Of a DNA stretch of 34,931 bases, positions 13,456 to 22,261 are shown in pieces. The stretch lies in NCBI RefSeq assembly GCF_000344295.2, contig NZ_AOTD01000229.1, positions 1 through 34,931 of the forward strand. The letters are read 5' to 3'. The position numbers and the translations under genes were made by a program. Positions within the stretch are counted from its first letter, which is position 1. Every line of letters begins with the position of its first letter. The stretch is from Campylobacter showae CC57C (GTDB lineage Bacteria > Campylobacterota > Campylobacteria > Campylobacterales > Campylobacteraceae). The notes under the pieces were generated by a model. The model was not told the origin of the DNA. It made no database searches and saw only the letters and a list, made by a program, of their open reading frames with translations.

Positions 13456-16251
13456 TTAAATATCAATGCTTCGAATTTCATCCCGTAAAGCGTAAAATAT
13501 CGCCGCCTTTACGCTCAAATTCGGATAAATTTGAGCCAATATTTTTTTGTATTCCGCCACTTGCGCGATATTTTCATCTATATTTTTATCGCTCGTTTTA
13601 TAGTCGATCGCGCAGATTTGGGTTTCGTCCAAGCAGAGCAAGTCAAGCTGTTTTAACGCACCCTCATATCGCAAGGGCTGCTCTTTAAACGCACGCTTTC
13701 CCTGCGTCATTTGCTTAAATTTAGGCTCGTTTATCAAATTTAGCCCGCGTGCGTAAATTTCATCCAGCTCGTCCTCATCCAAAAATTTATGAAAAGCGTT
13801 CCGCATCGAAATTTGCGCCGTTTTTAGCGAGTCCTCGTCAAATTTTTCCGCCATCTCTAGCAAATAGTGTAGCGCCAGCCCAAAATAAATCGCCTTTTGA
13901 TTTTTACCCTCGGTTTTGGGCGTTTGATCTACGATTTGCTTTGAAATTTGAGCTAGTTTAATAGGCTCAAATTTGCCCGCTACGCTCAAATTTCGCGCCT
14001 TGCTAGGAGTCGGTTCGCCGAAGCTAAAATCAACCAAATCAAGATACTCTATAACCTCGCCGCTACTCTCATACGCCCCAAAAAAGCTCGGATTTCTACC
14101 GTTTGCACCCGTTTTTTTTACGATGATTAGCCCGCTGATAGCCCGCGTTAGCGCGACGTAGAGCTTGTTCATGTCCTCCTCGCGCTCGAGCCGCGCCGCC
14201 TTTTCTTTTAGCTGAGCAAACTCCTCGTCGATGCACTGTTTTTTGACGTTGTGTCGCACCTGCCAGGAGCCCGCGTCGGCGTCGTATTCGGCGATAAAAT
14301 TTGACCCGTCGTGCCGCCCTGCGCCCATTTTATCGCACACGATCACGTTTTCAAACTCGAGCCCCTTTGATTTATGCACGGTCATGATTTTCACGCCCTC
14401 GCCGCTTTTTGCGCTCGCTTTTGCTTCAAATCTATCAAGATTATAGATAAACTCGGTCAAATTTGAGTAAGGCTGCGCCAGTTCAAGCAGCCGCAAAACG
14501 TCCGCGTCGCTCATATCTACGCCAAGCTTGCCCGCCAGATAGTGCAGGCTCTCAAGCGCCGATTTTTGCGGATTTATGCTTAGTTTTACGGCGTTTACGT
14601 CCAGGATCGCTTCGGTATTTAGCTTGTAAATTTGCTCGCCAAATAGGCAAAATTTAGCGTATTCCACGACAGCGCGCGCGTTTTTGCTCGCTAGCAGCGC
14701 CGCCCCCCCCTCGCTCCCGTTTTTTACGCCCGCCTCGCTCAGCAAATTTGAGATTTTATTTATATCGTCGTTTTTCCAGCAAAGCACGGTGATATCGTCC
14801 TCGCAGACCCCTTTTTGCAGGAGAAATTTAACCTGCTGCGTCACCTCTATCGCCACGTCATCGCCGCTGCTTACCCGCACGAAGCCAAGATCGTCCTCCT
14901 GTGCCTCAAAGTACGGCATCTGCCCTACCAAATTTACCCGTTCGCCCTCCTTTTTGGGCGTTCTTTGCGGTTTAAAATTTTCGATTTTGCCCGCAAATAC
15001 GGCGTTCGTAAATCTAACCAGCGCCTTTTTGCTGCGGTAATTTACCTCCAAATTTTGCGCTTTGATCTGCGGAAAATCGCGCATCAGCTTACCGAAAAGC
15101 TCCTTTTTGCCGCCGCGAAAGCGGTAAATGCTCTGCTTTACGTCGCCGACATAAAAAAAGCTGCCAAGCCCGTTTTGTCCGTATCCGGCGACGATTTCCT
15201 CGATGAGCGGACGCATGATCTCGTACTGCGCGACGTTGGTGTCTTGAAATTCGTCGATGAGCAGGTGATTTATCCGTCCGTCGAGTCTAAAATAAAGCAT
15301 CTGCGCGTCCGTCTCGCCGCCCCGCAAAAGCTCGTAAACCAGGCGCGTCACGTCGCTAAAAGCGAGCGAATTTAGCCTTTTGTTTAGCGAGATTTTGCAC
15401 TCTTTGTAGATTTTTAAAAATCTAGCCAGCTCGGCGATTTTATACTCCTCAAGCGCATCAAAATACTGTTTTAATCGCGCTTTTAGCGTAAAAAACATCT
15501 CGTCAAGCTCAGGCGTATAAATTTTAGAAAACGTACGATAATCAAGGCTCGCGCGCGACATAAAAGAGCGAGCTAAGATTTCGCCAGGAGTCCCCTCTTT
15601 TACGGCGTTTTGCGCGTCTTTACCGCCGCCTCTAGCTAGGACGTACTCGCGCATATTTTTTAGCGCTTCTTCTACGCCGCTTTCGTTTGGAAACGCCGCA
15701 TTTTCGCTGCTTTTTAGCTCGCCAAAGTTTTCGTAAAACATCTCCAAGCTCTCAAAAAAGCTACCCTGACTGCGCTCGGCTGTCGCTATCAAATTTGCAA
15801 GCGCCTTTAGCAGCCGCATATCTTTGCTCACGCTCGCGACAAACTCGCCTCGCTGCAGCTCGTTTAAATTTTCGCTCACTTCAAAATCTGCGCTTAGCCC
15901 CAAATTTAGGCAAAAACTGCGCAGGATGCCGACGAAAAACGAGTCAAACGTGCCGATTTTTAAATCGCTTTCTAAAAAATGCGTCGCCCGCGCATCGCGC
16001 ATAGCTAAAATTTCATCCCTGCCGGCACCCAAAATTTGCTCTAGCTCGGCTAGCTCTGCGCTCTTTTCCTCGAGCCGCAAAAAGGTCTGCACGATGCGCT
16101 CTTTCATCTCATTGGCGGCCTTTTTGGTAAAGGTTAGCGCCGTGATCTCGCGCGCGTCGGCGCCTGATAGCAAAATCGCGATAAAACGCACGCTAAGCGC
16201 GAAGGTCTTGCCGCTGCCCGCACTCGCCTCAAGGGCCAAAAACGGCTTCAT
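13456..16251 (-). CDS. addA: AddA/RecB-like helicase-nuclease
   Basis: A 931-residue UvrD/RecB superfamily 1A helicase fused to a RecB-type nuclease. It is the ATP-driven subunit of the AddAB enzyme, which processes double-strand breaks for RecA. Motifs: Walker A AGSGKT (11-16), Walker B LIDEFQDT (331-338), motif III region VGDVKQSIYRFRG (368-380), NYRS (404-407), TVHKSKGLEF (624-633) and motif VI LYVALTRA (697-704). The nuclease has His795 and the Asp-Tyr-Lys core IDYKTS (882-887), so catalysis looks intact. Its ATG overlaps the addB stop by four bases. A run of eight G residues at codons 513-516 could slip and shift the frame. The size is smaller than firmicute AddA, as usual in epsilonproteobacteria. 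Confidence 0.92.
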   Translation of the reverse strand: MKPFLALEASAGSGKTFALSVRFIAILLSGADAREITALTFTKKAANEMKERIVQTFLRLEEKSAELAELEQILGAGRDEILAMRDARATHFLESDLKIGTFDSFFVGILRSFCLNLGLSADFEVSENLNELQRGEFVASVSKDMRLLKALANLIATAERSQGSFFESLEMFYENFGELKSSENAAFPNESGVEEALKNMREYVLARGGGKDAQNAVKEGTPGEILARSFMSRASLDYRTFSKIYTPELDEMFFTLKARLKQYFDALEEYKIAELARFLKIYKECKISLNKRLNSLAFSDVTRLVYELLRGGETDAQMLYFRLDGRINHLLIDEFQDTNVAQYEIMRPLIEEIVAGYGQNGLGSFFYVGDVKQSIYRFRGGKKELFGKLMRDFPQIKAQNLEVNYRSKKALVRFTNAVFAGKIENFKPQRTPKKEGERVNLVGQMPYFEAQEDDLGFVRVSSGDDVAIEVTQQVKFLLQKGVCEDDITVLCWKNDDINKISNLLSEAGVKNGSEGGAALLASKNARAVVEYAKFCLFGEQIYKLNTEAILDVNAVKLSINPQKSALESLHYLAGKLGVDMSDADVLRLLELAQPYSNLTEFIYNLDRFEAKASAKSGEGVKIMTVHKSKGLEFENVIVCDKMGAGRHDGSNFIAEYDADAGSWQVRHNVKKQCIDEEFAQLKEKAARLEREEDMNKLYVALTRAISGLIIVKKTGANGRNPSFFGAYESSGEVIEYLDLVDFSFGEPTPSKARNLSVAGKFEPIKLAQISKQIVDQTPKTEGKNQKAIYFGLALHYLLEMAEKFDEDSLKTAQISMRNAFHKFLDEDELDEIYARGLNLINEPKFKQMTQGKRAFKEQPLRYEGALKQLDLLCLDETQICAIDYKTSDKNIDENIAQVAEYKKILAQIYPNLSVKAAIFYALRDEIRSIDI
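14703..14710 (-). repeat. G8 homopolymer within addA
   Basis: Eight C residues on the plus strand (eight G on the coding strand) encode Glu-Gly-Gly around residue 515 of AddA. Campylobacter homopolymeric G tracts of about eight or more are known to vary in length and switch genes on and off. Confidence 0.7.
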
Positions 16252-18830
16252 AGTTCGCCTTTCACTAAAATTTTATAGTCTTCGTATTCGCTCATCGCGC
16301 CCCTCGCCTCCCCGAAATTTATCGGCGTATTATTGATGGATTTTAGCTGCTCGATCGCCTCGCCTAGCGCGTCCGTGCTAGCCTCGCTCGCTACCAAATT
16401 CATATTATCTTTTAGATCGTAAAAGTACCCCTCGCAAGGCCTACCCACGAGCGCCTCGTAAAACGGCAGTTGCAGCGATTTGGCGTCGAAATTTCCGCTT
16501 TTGTAATCAATCACCGCTAGCTCGCCGCCGCGCCCGTCTATGCGGTCGATTTTACCCGTTATGTGCACGCCCGCAAAGACGCTATCAAGCTCTTTTTCAA
16601 GCCCCTGCACGCGCCATCCGGCCTCATATCTGGCGTCTTCTACAGCCTTAAATTTTTCCATCTTTATCATCGTTATCTCGCGCTCTAGCGGCGGCGTGTT
16701 TAGCTCTCTTAGCATTGTTTCAAATTTACCCAGATCAAATCGCTCAAATTTAGAGTAATACTCAAAAAGCGCCCTGTGCAGCGAGTTACCGAAGTCCGCC
16801 GCGGACGCGGTTTGCGGCATCACGGGCGGATTTACGTTTAAAATATATCTGTAATAATACCGCCGCGGGCACTGTAAATAGGTGTTTAGTCTGCTAAACG
16901 ATAGCGGGATAGCGAAAAAATCGTGCTTTACGATGATATCCTGCTCGAAAATTTTAGGCTTTGCGGGCGTTTTTCGCGTGAAATTTATCAAATTTACGGC
17001 TCGCGGATTTTCGCTCGGCGTTTCGTTTTGCGAGGCATTTTCGTCAAATTTACTAACTAAATTTGCTCCAGAATTTAGCTTGTCCTCCGCGTCAAATTCA
17101 AACAAACTCCGCTCTTTAGCGATTTTTGCTTGTTTAGGTTCAGCCTCGTTCCTTTCGTCAAGATACGGGTTCATCTCGCCGTCAAATTTCTGTTCGTCCG
17201 CAACCGCGTTAAATTCGCCGTTAAACAGCGCCGCATAGCTCTCGTCGCCGTATCTCGCGTCCTCCACGGCGTTAAATTCGCCGAGAAATCTCGACGCGAT
17301 TTTCTCCTCGTTTGCCGCGTAGCATATCACCGCCTTTTTCGCGCCGCCGATTAGGCTCTCGTAGTAAAATCTCTGCAAATTTTCGCGGTCCACGTAGCCG
17401 ATTAGGCCCGCTTTTTGGCGCACGCGCGAGCTCAAAAACATCTCGTTTACGCTGCGTTTTGGCACCAAATCGTCGTTAAAATCAAGCACTATGACGCCCT
17501 CAAATTTTAGTCCGCGACTCTCCAAAACTCCCATCACGCCGATCTTGCCGCCGCCTACATGATCAAGCCTAAGCCTAGATATCTTTATCAAAAATATCTC
17601 GCAAATTTGACGCAGCGTAAAGCTAAAATACCGCGCCAAACTCTGCGCGTAAAATAGCTCCTCTCGCGCTTTTTGCGCGGCGGCGTGGTCGCTCTCAAGC
17701 GCCAAAATCTCCTCCATAAGCGCTCTAAAATCCTCAAACGAGCAAGGCGCCTCAAAGCCGTTTTTAAATTTCGCAAACAGCTCGGAGCCGACGCCAAATT
17801 CATGCAGATTAAACTCAAATTCGTTAAAATTCGGGTAGTTATCCTCGCTCAAATTTACGCGGATTTTGTCGTTTATCGCGGTTACCATGCACTTTAAAAT
17901 TTGAAAAAACCGCGTCCGCGCAAAGCGCTCGCCCATCGCAAAGTTAAACATCTTGCCGCGGTCGTGCAAGCGCAAGATCTCGGCAAAACTCTCGTCAGGC
18001 AAGATAACGGCGATGTTTTCGGGCCTTATGCCCTCGGCGACGAACTCGCTAGCCTTTGCCATCGCGTAGGCCGCCTGCAAGCTCCTGGCGCCAAAGCTTC
18101 TTTTTAAAACGAGCGGATTTTTGCGCACGGAGCCCGTTTTTTTTAGCTCGCGCGAGCTCAAATTTAGCTCAGACTCGCAGTATAGGCTAAACTCGCTCGC
18201 GTCAATCCCTGAAATTTCAGCCAGTTTTGAGATCAGTTTCTTGTTAAATTTACTGGTTTGAAAGATGATTTTTAGCGTCGTTAGCTTGGCTATCTCGCCA
18301 AACAGCTCCCACTCAAATTCACTCAAAAAGCCGTCCACCTCAAGATAAATCTCGCGAAATTCCCTCACAAATCCGCCGTTTAACTCGTAAATTTCAGGCA
18401 GCACGATACCGTCGTATAGATTTTCGGCCGCGAGCAGCTCCTTATATCGCGCGAGCACCGCCTCGAGGATACCCAAATGCTCCTCGTAATCGGCGTAAAT
18501 GTCGCTAAATTTCAGATCCGCCACGCTCTTTTTGCTTATGGCTAGCTCCTTAAAAAAGCTAAAAAGATAGTCGTTATTTTTCAAAAACGCGAAAAACTCG
18601 GACGGGATACGCAGCCGCTCGGAGGCCTCCCTCACGCTCGCGCAGGCTCGCTGCATCAGCACCAGCGCGTACGCCTCGTCCACCTCAAAGCGCCCCGGCA
18701 CCAGCACGGCTTTTTGCTCAAACTGCGCTATCGTCATAGCCTTTGGCACGAGTTCGTTTTGAAATTTCGCGTTAAATTCGCGGATCTTTCGCGAGTTGGT
18801 AAAGATATAAAGTTTGTCTAAATTTTGCAT
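16248..18830 (-). CDS. addB: AddB-like nuclease subunit (PD-(D/E)XK family)
   Basis: An 860-residue protein forming AddAB with the product of the next gene. The N-terminal part is a degraded helicase-like region without a good Walker A motif. The middle contains GVLESRGLKFEGVIVLDFNDDLVPKR, the counterpart of helicase motifs V-VI. The C-terminal RecB-type nuclease has SFSRLNTYLQCPRRYYYRY, GNSLHRALFEYY, KIDRIDGRG and the catalytic IDYKSG (Asp775, Lys777). Only one cysteine is seen in the CPRR segment, so the four-cysteine iron-sulphur site of Bacillus AddB seems absent. It is upstream of and translationally coupled to addA, as in C. jejuni. The start is preceded by AAAGAG. Confidence 0.88.
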   Translation of the reverse strand: MQNLDKLYIFTNSRKIREFNAKFQNELVPKAMTIAQFEQKAVLVPGRFEVDEAYALVLMQRACASVREASERLRIPSEFFAFLKNNDYLFSFFKELAISKKSVADLKFSDIYADYEEHLGILEAVLARYKELLAAENLYDGIVLPEIYELNGGFVREFREIYLEVDGFLSEFEWELFGEIAKLTTLKIIFQTSKFNKKLISKLAEISGIDASEFSLYCESELNLSSRELKKTGSVRKNPLVLKRSFGARSLQAAYAMAKASEFVAEGIRPENIAVILPDESFAEILRLHDRGKMFNFAMGERFARTRFFQILKCMVTAINDKIRVNLSEDNYPNFNEFEFNLHEFGVGSELFAKFKNGFEAPCSFEDFRALMEEILALESDHAAAQKAREELFYAQSLARYFSFTLRQICEIFLIKISRLRLDHVGGGKIGVMGVLESRGLKFEGVIVLDFNDDLVPKRSVNEMFLSSRVRQKAGLIGYVDRENLQRFYYESLIGGAKKAVICYAANEEKIASRFLGEFNAVEDARYGDESYAALFNGEFNAVADEQKFDGEMNPYLDERNEAEPKQAKIAKERSLFEFDAEDKLNSGANLVSKFDENASQNETPSENPRAVNLINFTRKTPAKPKIFEQDIIVKHDFFAIPLSFSRLNTYLQCPRRYYYRYILNVNPPVMPQTASAADFGNSLHRALFEYYSKFERFDLGKFETMLRELNTPPLEREITMIKMEKFKAVEDARYEAGWRVQGLEKELDSVFAGVHITGKIDRIDGRGGELAVIDYKSGNFDAKSLQLPFYEALVGRPCEGYFYDLKDNMNLVASEASTDALGEAIEQLKSINNTPINFGEARGAMSEYEDYKILVKGEL

Positions 18831-18888
18831 AGAGGCTCTTTGTTTTTTGGCGCAATAATAGCCCAGAGCGGCTGAAAATCAAAGAAAA

Positions 18889-19359
18889 CTAGCGCGCTTC
18901 GAAGTTAAATTTATAAAAGCCGGTGTCGTTTGCGTCGGAGATTTTTAGCAAAATTTGCCATCTACCTTTTTTTGGGAGCGTTACGGGCTGCGTTTTTAAA
19001 ATTTGCCCGCCAAATTTGGCGTCTAAATTTTGATTTTGCTCGTTCGTCGCGGGCCTGGTTAGTAAAATCTCGTGAGTAAAATTTGACGCTACCGAGCCGT
19101 TTTTTGGCGTGACGGCAATCTTAAAGTATCCGCTTAATCCGTCAAATTCCAGCTCAAATTTAAGAGCGTACTTGGCGTCAAATCTGCGCTGGCTAGCCTC
19201 GATCTCGTTTATATTTTCATCGATGTTTTGGTAGCGCTCGAAGTAAAACTCGTCCATCTCCACGGGGTTTTTGACGGCTACGACTATGGTCGCTACGCAG
19301 GAGGCGACTATCAAAATAAGCGAGCCCACGATAGCATGAGGCCAGTAGTTTTTAGCCAT
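18889..19359 (-). CDS. FixH family membrane protein
   Basis: A 156-residue protein with one N-terminal transmembrane helix (WPHAIVGSLILIVASCVATIVVAV, about 6-28) followed by VEMDEFYFERYQNIDENINE, the FixH-type segment after the membrane helix, and a periplasmic beta domain. FixH/CcoH proteins assist assembly of cbb3 oxidase, probably with the copper transporter CcoI. The start at 19359 is supported by a strong AGGAGG; the longer frame from 19440 would lie inside the preceding gene. It overlaps the end of the TPM-like gene by eight bases and lies downstream of ccoNOQP. Confidence 0.8.
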   Translation of the reverse strand: MAKNYWPHAIVGSLILIVASCVATIVVAVKNPVEMDEFYFERYQNIDENINEIEASQRRFDAKYALKFELEFDGLSGYFKIAVTPKNGSVASNFTHEILLTRPATNEQNQNLDAKFGGQILKTQPVTLPKKGRWQILLKISDANDTGFYKFNFEAR

Positions 19360-20086
19360 TTTTCCTCCTAAATTTTCTAAACGCGGCGGCGCAAACGATG
19401 AGAGCGATAGAGCCGTAGATAAAAATCCTAAACGCATCAAGCGTCAGGCGGTTTTGGCTGCCGATAGCGTTTTGCAAGCTCACGCCCTTGCTCGCGGCGA
19501 TCTGTTCGGCAAGATCCGCGTAGCCGTTTAGCACGGCGGCATTAAAGATATCTTTGCCGTTTTTGGACGCTAGTATGGGCAAAATAGAGCCAGAGCTTGG
19601 ATACGGGCTTAAAATTTTCTCTTTATCAAAAAGCTTAAGCGTCTGGGCGTCGGCAAAAATTTCCACCTTGTGTTCAGCCTTAGCAAGCATCAAAAGCGCG
19701 TAAGGCGGAGTCAAATTTAGCTGAGCGGTCGCTTCTTTTAGCGTTTTGCCATCCAAGCTCTCGTAAACCGCAACCCCTGCAAATACGCCGATTTTGCTCG
19801 CTAGCTCCTGGCCTAAAACCGCGATTTTCTCGCTTACGGCCGGGCTTAAGATGTTTTGATTTACCAAGACTATCTCGCGAGGCAAATTTGAGCCATGCAG
19901 AGTCGCTGCGCCGCAAAAAATAAAAAGCAAAAAAATAAAAAATGCGCGGGTTAAATTTGCAAATTTGAGCACAGAGAAGCGGCGAAATGCAGTCAAATTT
20001 AAATTTAGAAAGCTCCTTGTAAATTTAACGCTCCGAAAAAAAGCGAGCGCAGTCAAATTTGAGCTAGTATAATTTATAAACTTCAT
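19352..20086 (-). CDS. Membrane protein, possibly TPM-like domain
   Basis: A 244-residue product. After a hydrophobic segment near residue 49-62 (FFIFLLFIFCGAATLHG, a likely signal peptide) comes a soluble domain (about 65-200), then a C-terminal transmembrane helix (IFIYGSIALIVCAAAF) with a basic tail facing the cytoplasm. The domain has features like TPM/Psb32-type proteins (VNQNILSPAVSEKI ... PPYALLMLAKAEHKVEIF) but I cannot confirm that family. The first about 40 residues are full of KFxNLT segments derived from the genomic AAATTT motif, so the true start may be later, for example the GTG codon near residue 39. The location between ccoP and fixH suggests a link to cbb3 assembly. Confidence 0.65.
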   Translation of the reverse strand: MKFINYTSSNLTALAFFRSVKFTRSFLNLNLTAFRRFSVLKFANLTRAFFIFLLFIFCGAATLHGSNLPREIVLVNQNILSPAVSEKIAVLGQELASKIGVFAGVAVYESLDGKTLKEATAQLNLTPPYALLMLAKAEHKVEIFADAQTLKLFDKEKILSPYPSSGSILPILASKNGKDIFNAAVLNGYADLAEQIAASKGVSLQNAIGSQNRLTLDAFRIFIYGSIALIVCAAAFRKFRRKNG

Positions 20087-20150
20087 CGGCCTAGTCGCGT
20101 ATTTTCGCGCAAAAAGTAAAGCGAACCGCTAGGACTTAAACGTAAAATTT

Positions 20151-20180
20151 AAAAAAGAGCGGCAAGGTCTGCGCTCTTTG
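20151..20180 (-). terminator. Rho-independent terminator of the cbb3 operon
   Basis: On the minus strand AAAGAGCG and CGCTCTTT form an eight-pair stem around a 10-base loop, directly followed by further T residues. It lies just beyond the 33-residue peptide gene, so the ccoN-O-Q-P-DUF4006-peptide transcript should end here. Confidence 0.8.
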
Positions 20181-20192
20181 ATTTATCAAATT

Positions 20193-20294
20193 TCATCCCA
20201 CGAAAAGGTGATTTGGCGTTAGCACCGCCCACGCCGTAAATGCCGCCGCTGCAATAAGTCCGGCGACGATAAATTTTTCCAAAATCGCTTGCAT
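20193..20294 (-). CDS. Small membrane peptide (33 aa) at the end of the cbb3 operon
   Basis: A short frame starting with ATG at 20294, preceded by a good GGAG site, encodes 33 residues beginning MQAILEKFIVAGLIAAAAFT with one transmembrane helix (about 8-25) and a short tail ending HLFVG. It follows the DUF4006 gene after two bases and ends just before a strong terminator, so it is translated from the cbb3 transcript. C. jejuni has, as I recall, a small gene in the same place (Cj1485c). A role as an accessory subunit or assembly helper of the oxidase is an inference from location. Confidence 0.7.
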   Translation of the reverse strand: MQAILEKFIVAGLIAAAAFTAWAVLTPNHLFVG

Positions 20295-20296
20295 AG

Positions 20297-20506
20297 CTAC
20301 TCCTTCACGCGCACTTGCTTGGCGTTATCCGCGCTTTTCATCTTTAGCTCGGAGGCGTTTAGCGTGTATGGCTTTTGCGCGACTTCTTGCTGGAGCTTTA
20401 TCGCGTAGTACGTGAGCGCCGCTAGGATCGCTAGTAGTAGCCCGGTCGCGATGAGTAGCCCCGTCACGCCGTGTAGACCGAAAACGTTTCGATTCGTGTT
20501 TTCCAT
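20297..20506 (-). CDS. DUF4006 family small membrane protein
   Basis: A 69-residue protein with one transmembrane helix (GLLIATGLLLAILAALTYYAI, about 16-37) after the N-terminal segment NRNVFGLHGVTG, and a charged C-terminal part (LNASELKMKSADNAKQVRVKE). It matches what I know of DUF4006 proteins, found in epsilonproteobacteria downstream of ccoP. Its ATG follows the genuine ccoP stop codon without a gap, and GGAG in the end of ccoP serves as ribosome site. It is probably an accessory or assembly factor of cbb3 oxidase; no mechanism is known to me. Confidence 0.8.
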   Translation of the reverse strand: MENTNRNVFGLHGVTGLLIATGLLLAILAALTYYAIKLQQEVAQKPYTLNASELKMKSADNAKQVRVKE

Positions 20507-21366
20507 TTATTCTCCTTTAGAAAGCGAGATGACGTACTCGCCGACGGCTTTTTGCTGTAAAGCGTTTAATCTGCCGTCGCTAAATTTAGGCATCGTACCG
20601 ATAGCGCCCTTTTTACCGCGTTGTAATACATCCTCAACAAAGGACGCCGTGCCGTATTTAGATAGATCAGGAGAGTTGCCCTCCATGCCTTTGCCGTCCC
20701 CGCCGTGGCACGCCGCGCAGGTCCAAATAGCTCCTTGCCCTTTTCTACCAAATTTTCGTTTTTAGTCTTTTTTATACCCGAAATTTCCTTAGCGATGTAG
20801 GCCGCGATCGCCTTTGCGTCCTCTTCGTCGGCCATACCCGCAGGCATCTCGCCCATCGGATACTCTAGGCCTTTTGAGCCGTTCATTATCGTATCATATA
20901 TCCCCTCTTCGCTACCCCATTTGGAAAAGTCTGCGGCCTTGCCGTTTATACCGTCGCCGGTTATGCCGTGGCAGGAGGAACACTGCACCAAAAACACGCT
21001 CTCGCCCATCGCGTGAAGCGTCTTGGCGTCTGGATTTGCGAAACTCTTTTCAAATTTAGCGTTTGCGGCGGCGACTTCTTCGTTGTATTCGCCGATTTGC
21101 GAGTAGGAGTTTACCGGATAGCCGGCGATCATATACCACAAGGCCCAGACGATGCATATCGCATAAACTATCGCCCAGCCCAGCGGTACGGGATTTTTGT
21201 ACTCGCCTATGCCGTCCCAACTATGCTCGCTAAGCTCGCCGCCCTCTTTGGCGACTTTCATCTGCCTTACGTATTTGCCCGCCACGAACGCCGTTAGCGC
21301 GACGATAGCGACTGCGCCGACGAGAGCGAGTAAATTTACGTCGTCTTCCAAGTTAAACCATTGCAT
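20507..21366 (-). pseudogene. ccoP: ccoP, cbb3 oxidase dihaem subunit III, with a one-base deletion
   Basis: The frame encodes an N-terminal membrane part (helices at about 10-29 and 62-81), a first haem motif CSSCH (129-133) with ligand Met near MPAGM, and then VEKGKELF (to residue 214). At 20725-20727 one base is missing. Restoring one base gives WTCAACHGGDGKG with the second haem motif CAACH and continues to ALQQKAVGEYVISLSKGE and TAA at 20507-20509, for 286 residues in total. As written, the frame runs on to an unrelated tail and stops at 20566. Loss of the second haem would break electron delivery to CcoN. Sequencing error and true mutation cannot be told apart here. The ATG overlaps the ccoQ stop (TAATG). 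Confidence 0.88.
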
Positions 21367-21587
21367 TATTTTTCCTTTTTAGCGTTTTGCTCTATGGACG
21401 CAGACTCTAAAATTTCCTCGTCGATACCGTCTTTTAGGGCGAGGTCGGAGTATCTTTCGTAGTTTCGCCTGCCGCTCTTTTCGGATCTATACAGATGAAA
21501 ATAGTACCCGTAAAGAAGCGCGGCGCACACGGCTAGAAAGATAAAAGCTCCGTATCCTTGGATATCTCTTAGAGTCTGCGCATCCAT
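21366..21587 (-). CDS. ccoQ: cbb3 oxidase subunit IV (CcoQ)
   Basis: A 73-residue protein with one transmembrane helix (GAFIFLAVCAALLYGYYFHLYRS, about 12-34) and a charged tail. Small size, sequence YGYYFHLYRSEKSGRRNYERYSDLAL and location between ccoO and ccoP identify it as CcoQ, which stabilises the oxidase complex. It overlaps ccoP by one base (TAATG) and follows ccoO after eight bases. Confidence 0.92.
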   Translation of the reverse strand: MDAQTLRDIQGYGAFIFLAVCAALLYGYYFHLYRSEKSGRRNYERYSDLALKDGIDEEILESASIEQNAKKEK

Positions 21588-21595
21588 AAATTCGC

Positions 21596-22261
21596 CTATT
21601 TTAAGCTATTTAGATAGGCGATGAGCGCCACTATCTCGCGGATCTCTCCGCGCTCAAAGGCCTTTTTGACCTCTTCATCTTTCATCTCTTCAACTATAGC
21701 GGCGGCTTCTTCTTTGGCGGCTGCTTGTGCCTGCTCGTAGGTGCCGAGTTTTGGCATGCCCTCTACGTCGTACGGTACGCCAAATACCTTTTTCGTCGTT
21801 ACCGCTTCGCCGTATGCCGTCTCGATGTCTGCGTTGTTGCTAAAGTGATGCTTATAAGCAGGCATTATAGAACCGGGCACCACAGAGGTCGGCTCTTTCA
21901 TGTGATTTTCGTGCCAGTCGGTAGTGCGGTAGTTACCCACGCGCCAAAGGTCGGGGCCGGTTCTCTTTGACCCCCAAAGATGCGGACGATCAAACGCATA
22001 CTCGCCGCTAAGCGAATACATGCCGTATCTGTCGGTCTCGGCCTTAAAAGGACGAATTTGCTGCGTATGGCAGGCGTTACAGCTATCTTTCATATACACG
22101 TGCTTGCCAGCAAGCTGTAAAACCGTCGGCGGCTTGGTACCCTCTAGCGGCCTAGCTCTGTTGGCAAAATCAGGCAGTATCTCGATCACACCCGCATAGG
22201 CGATAAATATAAAAACCATAACTGCGAAAAAGAAGGGATTTTTCTCTAACCAACTAAACAT
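21596..22261 (-). CDS. ccoO: cbb3 oxidase monohaem subunit II (CcoO)
   Basis: A 221-residue membrane-anchored cytochrome c. One N-terminal helix (FFFAVMVFIFIAYAGVIEILP, about 10-30) is followed by the haem motif CNACH (61-65) in DSCNACHTQQIRPF, then RTGPDLWRVGNYRTTDWHENHM, and the methionine ligand in SIMPAYKH. It passes electrons from CcoP to the catalytic subunit. The start at 22261 is chosen because GGAGG lies six bases upstream; a TTG codon two residues earlier lies within that spacing. It overlaps the ccoN end by eight bases. The reading frame is intact, unlike its neighbours ccoN and ccoP. Confidence 0.95.
   Translation of the reverse strand: MFSWLEKNPFFFAVMVFIFIAYAGVIEILPDFANRARPLEGTKPPTVLQLAGKHVYMKDSCNACHTQQIRPFKAETDRYGMYSLSGEYAFDRPHLWGSKRTGPDLWRVGNYRTTDWHENHMKEPTSVVPGSIMPAYKHHFSNNADIETAYGEAVTTKKVFGVPYDVEGMPKLGTYEQAQAAAKEEAAAIVEEMKDEEVKKAFERGEIREIVALIAYLNSLK

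Noticed and set aside
19359-19440. Longer start for the FixH gene at 19440
   Set aside because: The extension lies within the upstream gene, has no good ribosome site, and the ATG at 19359 has a strong AGGAGG.
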